Assembly: GCA_025356505.1 (NCBI GenBank)
Contig: JANXSV010000277.1
Location: forward strand, 1-12,106
Direction: 5' to 3'
DNA: 12,106 bases
Source of the DNA: Methylovirgula sp.
GTDB taxonomy: Bacteria; Pseudomonadota; Alphaproteobacteria; Rhizobiales; Beijerinckiaceae
Shown: positions 1 to 6,347 of the stretch, one piece after another
Numbering within the stretch: position 1 is the stretch's first letter
Layout of the letters: each line of letters starts with the position of its first letter
Made by a program: the position numbers and the translations under genes
The notes under the pieces: model-generated
The model's database searches: none
What the model saw: only the letters and a program-made list of their open reading frames with translations
What the model was told of the DNA's origin: nothing

Positions 1-174
1 GCCGCTATCAACAAGCTCTTTCACCAGGTCGAGCCCCCCGGCGTAGATAAGCTCCATTCCGACTTTGTAAAAACAAACCGAGGGGCCAAGCGTGGCCACC
101 ATGGCGCGCGCCTTGTCGATATTCGGTAAATCCAAAGCGACAATCAGTCGGGAGCGAACAGACGGCGAAATCAT
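1..174 (-). CDS. pyrF: Orotidine 5'-phosphate decarboxylase, N-terminal part (cut by window edge)
   Basis: PyrF decarboxylates OMP to UMP, the last step of de novo pyrimidine synthesis in the cytoplasm. Only the first 58 codons are inside the window. They show the typical start of the family's first beta strand, RLIVALDLP (residues 9-17, with substrate-binding Asp15), and FYKVGMEL (residues 35-42, with Lys37), which is the second strand. The catalytic D-x-K-x-x-D motif lies beyond the edge and cannot be checked. The ATG at 174 is preferred because GGAG sits six bases before it. An in-frame ATG at 186 would overlap that GGAG and has no better site. The stop of pmtA is only 22 bases upstream on the same strand, so the two are probably co-transcribed. 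The family assignment is from remembered sequence patterns and is strong for so short a piece. Confidence 0.88.
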   Translation of the reverse strand, partial: MISPSVRSRLIVALDLPNIDKARAMVATLGPSVCFYKVGMELIYAGGLDLVKELVDSG

Positions 175-196
175 CCTAAGCTCCATCAGGGGTCAG

Positions 197-976
197 TTAA
201 TTGGGTTTACGGCTGTCAAAATGGTCGCCGATACGCTTCAGCAGGGCGCGTGCCGGTTTGAACGGCGCATCATCGCGCCATTGCGCTGCCTGCTTACGGC
301 AAAAACGCGCGAAAGCCACTTCTTTATCAAAGGTAACGCGGTGCCCGTGTGAGGCGCTATATGTCCAGACTCGGGCAGGCGGCAGGTTGTTCCAGATAAT
401 CTCAGAGACGTGGGCGTGAACCCCGGTCACGTCAGCCAGCGCGCGCTCAAGCGGAACGGGCGAACTGAGGCCGTAGGTAAACTGCGTGAATGTTCCGCCG
501 TCGCTCATCAGCGAAAAGGCTTCCGCAAGCAAGCTCAGCCGTTCGCTACCTGGCTTGGTCAGCAATGGCAGACTTGAAACTACGGCCGAAATCTTGTCAA
601 TGCCATGCGCTGACAGCGTCGCTTTGATGGCATATGCGTCGCCCTCGATCACGCGCACCAATGGGTAATTTTTTGACAGAGCCTGACAAAACTCCGGGTT
701 GAACTCAATCAACACCAATCTTTCAGGCGATATGCCTCGGGCCAGAAGCGCTTCGGTCACCGGACCCGTCCCCGGCCCCAATTCAACAATGGGGTCTGAG
801 CCGGTAATGTCAGCGGATTCAGCCAGTTTTGCCGACAAAACTTTTCCAGAGGGATAAATAGCGCCCGTCAAAAGCGGGTTATCAACCCAGTTTCTTACAA
901 ATTGGGCATCTTGCCGGAGTCTCTCTTTAAGTTGAGACCCGCGCGGACCTATATCAAATGGTTTCAAGCCTGCCAT
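197..976 (-). CDS. pmtA: Phospholipid N-methyltransferase (PmtA, Rhizobium/Rhodobacter type)
   Basis: This is a 259-residue, SAM-dependent class I methyltransferase. The glycine-rich SAM loop VELGPGTGPVTEALL is at residues 64-78, followed by the acidic LIEFNPEF (89-96), the motif-II-like EGDAY (111-115) and SSLPLLT (134-140), where related RNA methylases have NPPY. The combination of WVDNPLLTGAIYPSG near the N-terminus with SSLPLL and QFTYGLSSPVP points to the soluble bacterial PmtA family, which methylates phosphatidylethanolamine stepwise towards phosphatidylcholine at the inner membrane. It is less like KsgA, which it resembles only in the SAM fold. It lies 65 bases after dnaJ and 22 bases before pyrF on the same strand. 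The start is uncertain: AGAGG directly touches the ATG at 976, while a TTG at 967 would have AGAGGA at a normal eight-base distance. Confidence 0.85.
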   Translation of the reverse strand: MAGLKPFDIGPRGSQLKERLRQDAQFVRNWVDNPLLTGAIYPSGKVLSAKLAESADITGSDPIVELGPGTGPVTEALLARGISPERLVLIEFNPEFCQALSKNYPLVRVIEGDAYAIKATLSAHGIDKISAVVSSLPLLTKPGSERLSLLAEAFSLMSDGGTFTQFTYGLSSPVPLERALADVTGVHAHVSEIIWNNLPPARVWTYSASHGHRVTFDKEVAFARFCRKQAAQWRDDAPFKPARALLKRIGDHFDSRKPN

Positions 977-1041
977 CCTCTGCTGATATAGACCTAGGCT
1001 GGCAAAATGGCCTGGTCAAGGCAAAGCCCGGGATGCCTGCC

Positions 1042-2166
1042 TCAAGCGCCCCACAAATCCTTCATGCGGGAAAAAAAGCCTGCGGACTCCGGATGCGTCG
1101 AGTGCGAGGATTCTTTTTCGAACTCTGCCAACAGTTCCTTCTGCCGCCGCGTCAGATTTTGCGGTGTTTCCACATCAACTTGAACATAGAGGTCGCCAAA
1201 ATCCCGGCTGCGCATTACCGGCATGCCTTTTGCCTTCAAACGGATCTGTTTGCCGGATTGGGTGCCCTCAGGCACTTTGATCTTGACCTCGCCGCCATCG
1301 ATCGTCGGGACCCGAACTTCAGCGCCCGTCGCCGCCTGAACCATCGATACTGGCACCCGCCCATACAAATCTGCGCCCTCGCGCTGATAGAATCCGTGCG
1401 GTTTGATTGACAAAAACAAATAGAGGTCGCCTGCAGGTCCGCCGCGCAAGCCTGCCTCGCCTTCTCCGGCCAAGCGGATCCTCGTTCCGTCTTCAACGCC
1501 AGCTGGAATATTCACGGACAATGTGCGTTCACGCGTAACCCGTCCGGCGCCGCCGCAGCCACTGCAAGGATTTTCAATGATTTCGCCGCGTCCCTGGCAG
1601 GTCGGGCAGGTACGTTCCACGGCAAAAAAGCCTTGCTGGGCGCGAACACGGCCATGCCCTGCACATGTTGAACATGTCTTGGGTTTCGAGCCGGCCTTGG
1701 CTCCCGTGCCAGAGCATTGCTCGCATGACACAGAGGTCGGAAGTTTAATCGTCGATGTCTTGCCCTTAAAAGCCTCTTCAAGGCCGATTTCGAGATTATA
1801 ACGCAGGTCAGATCCGCGTTCACGCCCGTCGCGCCGCCCGCGCGCGCCGCCCATCATCCCGCCGAACAGGTCATCGAATATGTCGGCCATGGAGGCTCCG
1901 AAGCCTTCAGCGCCGGAAAATCCGCCCTGACCGCCGCCGTTTTCAAATGCGGCATGGCCAAATCGATCATAGGCCGCCCGCTTTTGCGTATCGGACAGCA
2001 CCTGATAGGCTTCGTTGAGCTCTTTAAACTTTGCCTCGGCGGCCTTATCTCCGGGATTCTTGTCCGGATGATGCACCATTGCCGCTTTTCTGAATGCTGA
2101 TTTGAGTTCGACCTCTGTCACCGTACGGGAGACGCTCAAGATTTCGTAATAATCTTTCTTAGACAT
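1042..2166 (-). CDS. dnaJ: Chaperone DnaJ (type I Hsp40)
   Basis: DnaJ is the co-chaperone that delivers unfolded substrates to DnaK and stimulates its ATPase. The 374-residue protein has the full type I layout: J domain at residues 1-70 with the essential HPD at 33-35, a Gly/Phe-rich region at about 76-108 ([16 protein letters not shown]), and a zinc domain with four intact C-x-x-C-x-G-x-G repeats beginning at Cys148, Cys165, Cys187 and Cys201. C-terminal substrate-binding domains follow. The ATG at 2166 is chosen because [10 protein letters not shown] is the normal family start. A TTG two codons upstream is possible but unlikely. The gene follows dnaK on the same strand after 94 bases that contain a hairpin. 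The C-terminal tail is rich in Ser and His ([10 protein letters not shown]), an ordinary variable end. Confidence 0.97.
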   Translation of the reverse strand: MSKKDYYEILSVSRTVTEVELKSAFRKAAMVHHPDKNPGDKAAEAKFKELNEAYQVLSDTQKRAAYDRFGHAAFENGGGQGGFSGAEGFGASMADIFDDLFGGMMGGARGRRDGRERGSDLRYNLEIGLEEAFKGKTSTIKLPTSVSCEQCSGTGAKAGSKPKTCSTCAGHGRVRAQQGFFAVERTCPTCQGRGEIIENPCSGCGGAGRVTRERTLSVNIPAGVEDGTRIRLAGEGEAGLRGGPAGDLYLFLSIKPHGFYQREGADLYGRVPVSMVQAATGAEVRVPTIDGGEVKIKVPEGTQSGKQIRLKAKGMPVMRSRDFGDLYVQVDVETPQNLTRRQKELLAEFEKESSHSTHPESAGFFSRMKDLWGA

Positions 2167-2200
2167 GCGCAAAACTCAGTTGTCAGCCGACACAAGGATA

Positions 2201-2227
2201 AACCCGGCGCTAGGCTGCGGCCGGGTT
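2201..2227 (-). promoter_or_regulatory. GC-rich hairpin in the dnaK-dnaJ intergenic region
   Basis: AACCCGGC at 2201-2208 is perfectly complementary to GCCGGGTT at 2220-2227, giving an 8-bp stem with an 11-base loop. It lies between the dnaK stop and the dnaJ start. In the direction of transcription only a short TTTAT follows, so it looks more like a partial terminator or an mRNA-stabilising 3' structure than a full terminator. Hairpins here commonly help set more DnaK than DnaJ. A second, tiny palindrome, CCCTTAAAGGG (2245-2255), lies just after the dnaK stop. Confidence 0.5.
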
Positions 2228-2260
2228 CATCGTTCGAATTATTGCCCTTAAAGGGTCAAA

Positions 2261-4174
2261 TCACTTCTTCTTGTCGTCATGAACTTCTTTAAAGTCAGCG
2301 TCGATGACGTCATCTTCAGCATGATGCGCGCCGTCGTGGTGCGAATCATGGCCTTCAGGCGCAGGATCACCCCCGGCCTTATACATGGCCTCACCCAATT
2401 TCATGGATGCTTGCATCAACTCGGTGGTCTTGGACTTGATGTCCTCAACATCTTCGGCCTCCAAAGCTGATTTCAAGGAAGCAACAGCCGCCTCAATGGT
2501 GCTCTTGTCGGCTGCCGCCACCTTGTCGCCGCCTTCACGAACGGTCTTTTCCGTTGTGTGGATCAGGGCTTCGGCATGGTTCTTGGCGTCAATCAACTCA
2601 CGGCGGATCTTGTCGTCGGCGGCATTAGCCTCCGCGTCTTTGATCATCTTCTCGATTTCGGCATCGGATAGACCGCCCGAAGCCTGAATCCGGATCTGCT
2701 GCTCCTTGTTGGTCGCCTTATCCTTGGCCGTTACATTGACGATACCATTTGCGTCAATGTCGAACGTCACTTCAATCTGCGGTACGCCGCGTGGCGCACC
2801 CGGGATTCCGGTCAGGTCAAAGCGGCCAAGGCTCTTGTTATCGCGCGCAAGTTCACGCTCGCCCTGGAAGACATTGATTGTCACGGCTGTCTGATTATCT
2901 TCGGCTGTCGAGAACACTTGGCTCTTTTTGGTCGGAATGGTCGTGTTGCGATCAATCAGACGCGTGAACACGCCGCCGAGAGTTTCGATGCCCAGCGACA
3001 ATGGGGTCACGTCGAGCAGCAGAACGTCCTTAACGTCACCCTGTAACACGCCGGCCTGCACCGCCGCCCCAATAGCAACCACTTCGTCAGGGTTCACACC
3101 CTTATGGGGCTCCTTGCCGAAGAAACTCTTCACAACTTCCTGCACCTTGGGCATGCGTGTCATGCCGCCGACCAAAACAACTTCGTCGATATTGGCAGCG
3201 GTCAAGCCAGCGTCTTTCAGGGCCTTGCGGCATGGTTCAACCGTCTTCTGAATGAGATCATCCACAAGAGACTCGAACTTCGACCGGGTCAGCTTCATCG
3301 CCAGATGCTTCGGGCCGGATGCGTCGGCGGTGATATAGGGCAGGTTGATGTCCGTCTGCACGGCAGACGACAGCTCTATCTTCGCTTTTTCAGCTGCTTC
3401 CTTAAGGCGTTGCAGCGCGAGCTTGTCCTTTTTGAGGTCAATGCCCTGCTCTTTTTTGAACTCGTCCGCCAGATATTCCATCAGGCGATTGTCAAAGTCC
3501 TCACCGCCGAGGAATGTATCGCCGTTCGTTGACTTCACTTCGAACACGCCATCGCCGATTTCCAGAATGGAAACGTCGAATGTACCGCCGCCCAAATCGT
3601 AAACTGCGATAGTGCCGGCCTTTTTCTTGTCGAGGCCATAGGCAAGCGCTGCGGCAGTCGGCTCGTTTATGATGCGGAGAACTTCAAGTCCGGCGATCTT
3701 GCCAGCGTCTTTGGTAGCTTGGCGCTGTGCGTCGTTGAAATAAGCCGGAACCGTAATAACCGCCTGGTCAACCTTATGTCCGAGATAGGCTTCGGCCGTT
3801 TCTTTCATCTTGATCAGAGTGAAGGCAGAAATCTGGCTTGGACTGTAGTTTTTGCCGTCAGCGGCAACCCAGGCATCATTGCTTCCGCCCTTGACGATTT
3901 TATATGGCACGAGACCCATATCTTTTTTAGTCATCGGGTCGTCAAAAGTGCGGCCGATCAAGCGCTTGATCGCAAAGAATGTCCGCTCTGGATTGGTAAC
4001 GCCCTGCCGTTTCGCGGGCTGGCCAACCAGACGCTCACCGTCGTCTGTAAATGCGACGATAGACGGCGTGGTACGTGCACCTTCTGCGTTTTCAATGACC
4101 TTCGCAGTGGACCCCTCCATAACCGCAACGCAGGAATTGGTGGTCCCAAGGTCAATACCGATAACTTTACTCAT
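2261..4174 (-). CDS. dnaK: Chaperone DnaK (Hsp70)
   Basis: DnaK is the ATP-dependent Hsp70 of the cytoplasm; it works with DnaJ and GrpE in folding and stress recovery. The 637-residue length is standard. The nucleotide-binding domain (about 1-383) shows [14 protein letters not shown] (5-18), [13 protein letters not shown] (168-180) and [12 protein letters not shown] (191-202). The interdomain linker VLLLDVTP is at 384-391, followed by the substrate-binding domain and helical lid. The tail keeps the DnaK signature [10 protein letters not shown] near the end, but the segment before it holds five histidines between residues 609 and 618. The ATG at 4174 is preceded by a good Shine-Dalgarno, GAAGGGA. 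An RpoH-type promoter lies about 100 bases upstream, and the gene is divergent from the secreted-protein gene. I saw no grpE or hrcA in the window and no CIRCE element. Confidence 0.98.
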   Translation of the reverse strand: MSKVIGIDLGTTNSCVAVMEGSTAKVIENAEGARTTPSIVAFTDDGERLVGQPAKRQGVTNPERTFFAIKRLIGRTFDDPMTKKDMGLVPYKIVKGGSNDAWVAADGKNYSPSQISAFTLIKMKETAEAYLGHKVDQAVITVPAYFNDAQRQATKDAGKIAGLEVLRIINEPTAAALAYGLDKKKAGTIAVYDLGGGTFDVSILEIGDGVFEVKSTNGDTFLGGEDFDNRLMEYLADEFKKEQGIDLKKDKLALQRLKEAAEKAKIELSSAVQTDINLPYITADASGPKHLAMKLTRSKFESLVDDLIQKTVEPCRKALKDAGLTAANIDEVVLVGGMTRMPKVQEVVKSFFGKEPHKGVNPDEVVAIGAAVQAGVLQGDVKDVLLLDVTPLSLGIETLGGVFTRLIDRNTTIPTKKSQVFSTAEDNQTAVTINVFQGERELARDNKSLGRFDLTGIPGAPRGVPQIEVTFDIDANGIVNVTAKDKATNKEQQIRIQASGGLSDAEIEKMIKDAEANAADDKIRRELIDAKNHAEALIHTTEKTVREGGDKVAAADKSTIEAAVASLKSALEAEDVEDIKSKTTELMQASMKLGEAMYKAGGDPAPEGHDSHHDGAHHAEDDVIDADFKEVHDDKKK

Positions 4175-4278
4175 ATTCGTTCCCTTCTATGCTGCAAGAT
4201 CACCGAACCCTCAAAAGAAGCGTCGCGGCTCATCCTCAACTCACCTGAAATTCATCCGCATCGGCGGCCTTGGTGGAC

Positions 4279-4307
4279 ATATAGGAATGAGGTTTTTTTC
4301 GTGCAAG
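4279..4307 (-). promoter_or_regulatory. RpoH (sigma-32) type heat-shock promoter of dnaK
   Basis: Reading the minus strand, CTTG (4307-4304) is followed after 18 bases by CCTATAT (4285-4279). This fits the alphaproteobacterial RpoH consensus, CTTG then CYTATNT with a spacer of about 17-18. Transcription would start near 4273 and give a 5' leader of about 100 bases before the dnaK ATG. The match is read directly. Use by RpoH is an inference, well supported by the position before dnaK. Confidence 0.68.
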
Positions 4308-4344
4308 GCGTCATTGCGTGTGAATGCAACTTCTGCGAAAAAAA
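4293..4344. repeat. Inverted 9-bp A-tract pair between dnaK and the secreted-protein gene
   Basis: TTTTTTTCG at 4293-4301 and CGAAAAAAA at 4336-4344 form a perfect inverted repeat with a 34-base spacer. The two A-tracts are about four helical turns apart. One overlaps the spacer of the RpoH promoter and the other lies just upstream of it. Such phased tracts usually bend DNA. The distance makes an RNA hairpin less likely than a DNA-level role. Confidence 0.35.
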
Positions 4345-4409
4345 CATGCGGTTATTTTTGCTGCTTCGCGATATAGATTATTTTTAGTCGTCAATTTACA
4401 GTGACAAAT

Positions 4410-5309
4410 ATGCGTTTTTTTCTGGTTTTGTCGGCTTTTTCGGCCCTCTGCTTGCCTCTCTCAACCTTGTGCGTGCCTCTCCACGCGCAGATGATTCTTC
4501 CCGGCGCGGTCAATGCTCCTGCGCAGACCAAGGTCAAGCTTCCTGGCCAAAAGTCAGGCGCGGCGAAAGCGCGGGTGGTTTTTTCGCGTATTCCAGGTGA
4601 CGAAGCGGTTCTTGGCCGTGTTTTGGTTCACAACGGCAGCGCGGGCGCTCTGGAGTTCACAAAGGGCGCGAGTGGATTGAGCATTTCAAAGCTCACTCTG
4701 GCAGGAAATATGATTTCACGTCCGGGCGATTCGTGTTCTGTGCAGGTCGTGGCGGCCAACGCCTCCCCGCTTACCCCCACGGGCCAGCCTGAAGGTCTGC
4801 TGCGATACCAAAACGCAATTCCGGCGTGCAGATTTTCTCTCGATATCCTCCAGGGCGCAGTCATCATCAAATCTGAAACGGAAATCTGCAAGTTCGAGGC
4901 TGCCGATTGCCAGGCGCGCCCCAATGGGATGTGGGGCCCGCGCGGCAGCGCTATTCCAGACGATCAGATAAAGGCCGATAACAGTGCCCGCCCCCTGGCG
5001 GAAACCGCCCTGCGCGCATCTTATAAAAATCTCATGGAAAAGCGGACCGACCGGGCGTCGACGCGCCTCGTGGCTGCGGAACAAGCCGCGTTTTCTTCAA
5101 TACGCGAAGAGCTGTGCCGTGACTATGCCCTCGAAGATAAGCATGGCTTTTGCGACACCCGTTTCACCGAAGCTAAAGTCGCAAGCATTCGTCTGCGGCT
5201 CGGCGAAAAGCTTGAAGCGGATGCCGGTGCTACTCCGGATAAACCTAAAAAGCGCAAACCCCGCCGGATAGCCCCGCCGCCTTTGACCATGGACGCGCCG
5301 TCTTTTTAA
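4410..5309 (+). CDS. Secreted protein with LprI/DUF1311-like C-terminal part
   Basis: A 299-residue protein of unknown role. Residues 1-26 are a clear signal peptide (hydrophobic run FFLVLSAFSALCLPLSTLCV, then LHA before Gln27). No lipobox with a +1 Cys is seen, so a periplasmic or exported location is inferred. The middle part (about 50-190) has Cys109, Cys140, Cys160 and Cys167 and a PNGMWGPRG turn, and I do not recognise it. Residues about 197-268 resemble the LprI/DUF1311 lysozyme-inhibitor-like fold in pattern: a helix with ASYKNLM, then AAEQAAFSSIREELC, a second Cys (248) and LTEAR-like FTEAKVASIRLRL. Six mature cysteines suggest three disulfides. The tail is Lys/Arg/Pro-rich (KKRKPRRIAPPP). 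The ATG at 4410 is chosen because it starts the signal peptide directly; a GTG at 4401 is in frame. No good Shine-Dalgarno precedes either. The gene is divergent from dnaK and convergent with the alkyltransferase gene. Confidence 0.75.
   Translation: MRFFLVLSAFSALCLPLSTLCVPLHAQMILPGAVNAPAQTKVKLPGQKSGAAKARVVFSRIPGDEAVLGRVLVHNGSAGALEFTKGASGLSISKLTLAGNMISRPGDSCSVQVVAANASPLTPTGQPEGLLRYQNAIPACRFSLDILQGAVIIKSETEICKFEAADCQARPNGMWGPRGSAIPDDQIKADNSARPLAETALRASYKNLMEKRTDRASTRLVAAEQAAFSSIREELCRDYALEDKHGFCDTRFTEAKVASIRLRLGEKLEADAGATPDKPKKRKPRRIAPPPLTMDAPSF
5292..5307 (+). terminator. Possible short intrinsic terminator at the end of the secreted-protein gene
   Basis: A short stem of only 4-5 bp (GACG, or GGACG counting a G-T pair, against CGTC) with a three-base loop is followed at once by five T. 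It overlaps the last codons of the gene. The T-run continues into A6, giving a T5A6 block between the two convergent stops. The stem is very short, so termination is only a suggestion. Confidence 0.25.
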
Positions 5310-5322
5310 AAAATGGCTGAAC

Positions 5323-6258
5323 TTACGCTGCTGAAATCTGTCCCGACTCCCAGCCGAGAATAGCTTGCTTACGTACCAAGCCCCAATGATAGCCGGTCAA
5401 TGCGCCTGATTTACCTAAAACGCGGTGACAGGGGACAACAAACGACAACGGGTTGCGGCCTACTGCCGCGCCAACTGCCCGCGCCGCCTTGGCATTGCCT
5501 AACGCCCCGGCAATATCTGAATATGTTGTCGCGCCGCCAACCGGCACCTTGAGCAAAGCTTCCCACACTCTGATCTCAAAGTCGGATCCGATAAGCACGA
5601 CCCTGAGGGGTCGATCTTGCCCCCAGGCCTGTGGATTGAAGCTGCGGTCAACATAGGGCGCTGTAGCGTTCTGGTTCTGAACGAAAGCGGCCAGAGGCCA
5701 GCGCCGCTTCATGTCATCAAGCGCGTCTGCGCGTTGGCTTTTACCGTTGCCGACATCGCCCGCGGCCGCCTCTGCTTCCGCGACCCAACCGATTGCCGCC
5801 AGTCCGCGCGCATTTGCAACCACTAACGCTTCCCCAAATGGCGAGGCGTGGAAGCCGAAAACGAAATTCAGCCCCGCACCACGGGCCTTCCATTCTCCCG
5901 GCGACAGCGCCTCATGCGTCACGAACAAATCATGCAATCGGCTCGGACCGGATAATCCGAGATCAAGCGATGTATCAAGCACCGAATTTTTCTTCAGCAA
6001 TATGCGGGCATGGTCGATGGTCACTGCTTGTAAAAACGCTTTCGGGGTCAGCCCTGCCCAGCGGCGGAACAATTCATGCAGCTTGAACTCCGGCAGACCA
6101 ACATGCGTCGATATCGCTGCAAGATCAGGCTGCCTCCGCCAGTTAAGCGCAATATATTCCAGCGCCCTGCGCACACAATCATAATCGCTTTGGGCAGTTT
6201 CAAAGCGCAAGACATCCGCCGCAATGGGTTCAGGCACAGCAATATCGGGCAAAAGCAT
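5323..6258 (-). CDS. AraC-type HTH / O6-methylguanine-DNA methyltransferase fusion (Ada-like, lacking the N-terminal Ada domain)
   Basis: This 311-residue protein combines an AraC-family HTH (about 28-125; LAAISTHVGLPEFKLHELF as the first helix-turn-helix and the second through GLSGPSRLHDLFV) with an alkylguanine transferase. The ribonuclease-H-like segment is about 135-205 and the DNA-binding/active-site domain about 215-305. The active site is VVPCHRVLG with acceptor Cys277, followed by GALTGYHWGLVRKQAIL. It removes alkyl groups from O6-alkylguanine by irreversible transfer to Cys277. Unlike E. coli Ada, there is no Cys-rich N-terminal domain that senses methylphosphotriesters, so how the HTH would be switched is unclear. 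The ATG at 6258 has AAAGGA at eight bases. An inverted repeat overlaps the leader. The stop lies 13 bases from the convergent secreted-protein stop. Confidence 0.9.
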   Translation of the reverse strand: MLLPDIAVPEPIAADVLRFETAQSDYDCVRRALEYIALNWRRQPDLAAISTHVGLPEFKLHELFRRWAGLTPKAFLQAVTIDHARILLKKNSVLDTSLDLGLSGPSRLHDLFVTHEALSPGEWKARGAGLNFVFGFHASPFGEALVVANARGLAAIGWVAEAEAAAGDVGNGKSQRADALDDMKRRWPLAAFVQNQNATAPYVDRSFNPQAWGQDRPLRVVLIGSDFEIRVWEALLKVPVGGATTYSDIAGALGNAKAARAVGAAVGRNPLSFVVPCHRVLGKSGALTGYHWGLVRKQAILGWESGQISAA

Positions 6259-6264
6259 GTGGGT

Positions 6265-6301
6265 ATCCTTTGAAAATCCTTGATCGCAAATTAAGGATTT
6301 T
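6265..6301 (-). promoter_or_regulatory. Inverted repeat with duplicated AAGGAT at the leader of the alkyltransferase gene
   Basis: On the minus strand AAAATCCTT (6301-6293) is followed after 11 bases by its exact complement AAGGATTTT (6281-6273). AAGGAT occurs a second time at 6270-6265, where it forms the Shine-Dalgarno of the gene. The two AAGGAT copies are 11 bases apart. The element could be an operator for a dimeric regulator, a weak terminator for the kinase gene upstream, or an RNA switch in which the first arm pairs either with the first AAGGAT or with the Shine-Dalgarno. The sequence does not decide between these. Confidence 0.45.
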
Positions 6302-6347
6302 TACGGCGAAAACCACCCGAAAACATAGAAGGTCGTACTGTCGCCAA

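Noticed and set aside
958..1410. 150-codon plus-strand frame over the dnaJ end
   Set aside because: It is antisense to dnaJ, whose four zinc motifs and full domain layout leave no doubt about the coding strand.
3719..4387. 222-codon plus-strand frame antisense to dnaK
   Set aside because: Long antisense frames are common opposite GC-rich dnaK genes; the product has no domain and covers the dnaK promoter and leader.
4175..4400. HrcA/CIRCE operator before dnaK
   Set aside because: No TTAGCACTC-N9-GAGTGCTAA-like repeat is present; only the RpoH-type promoter is seen.
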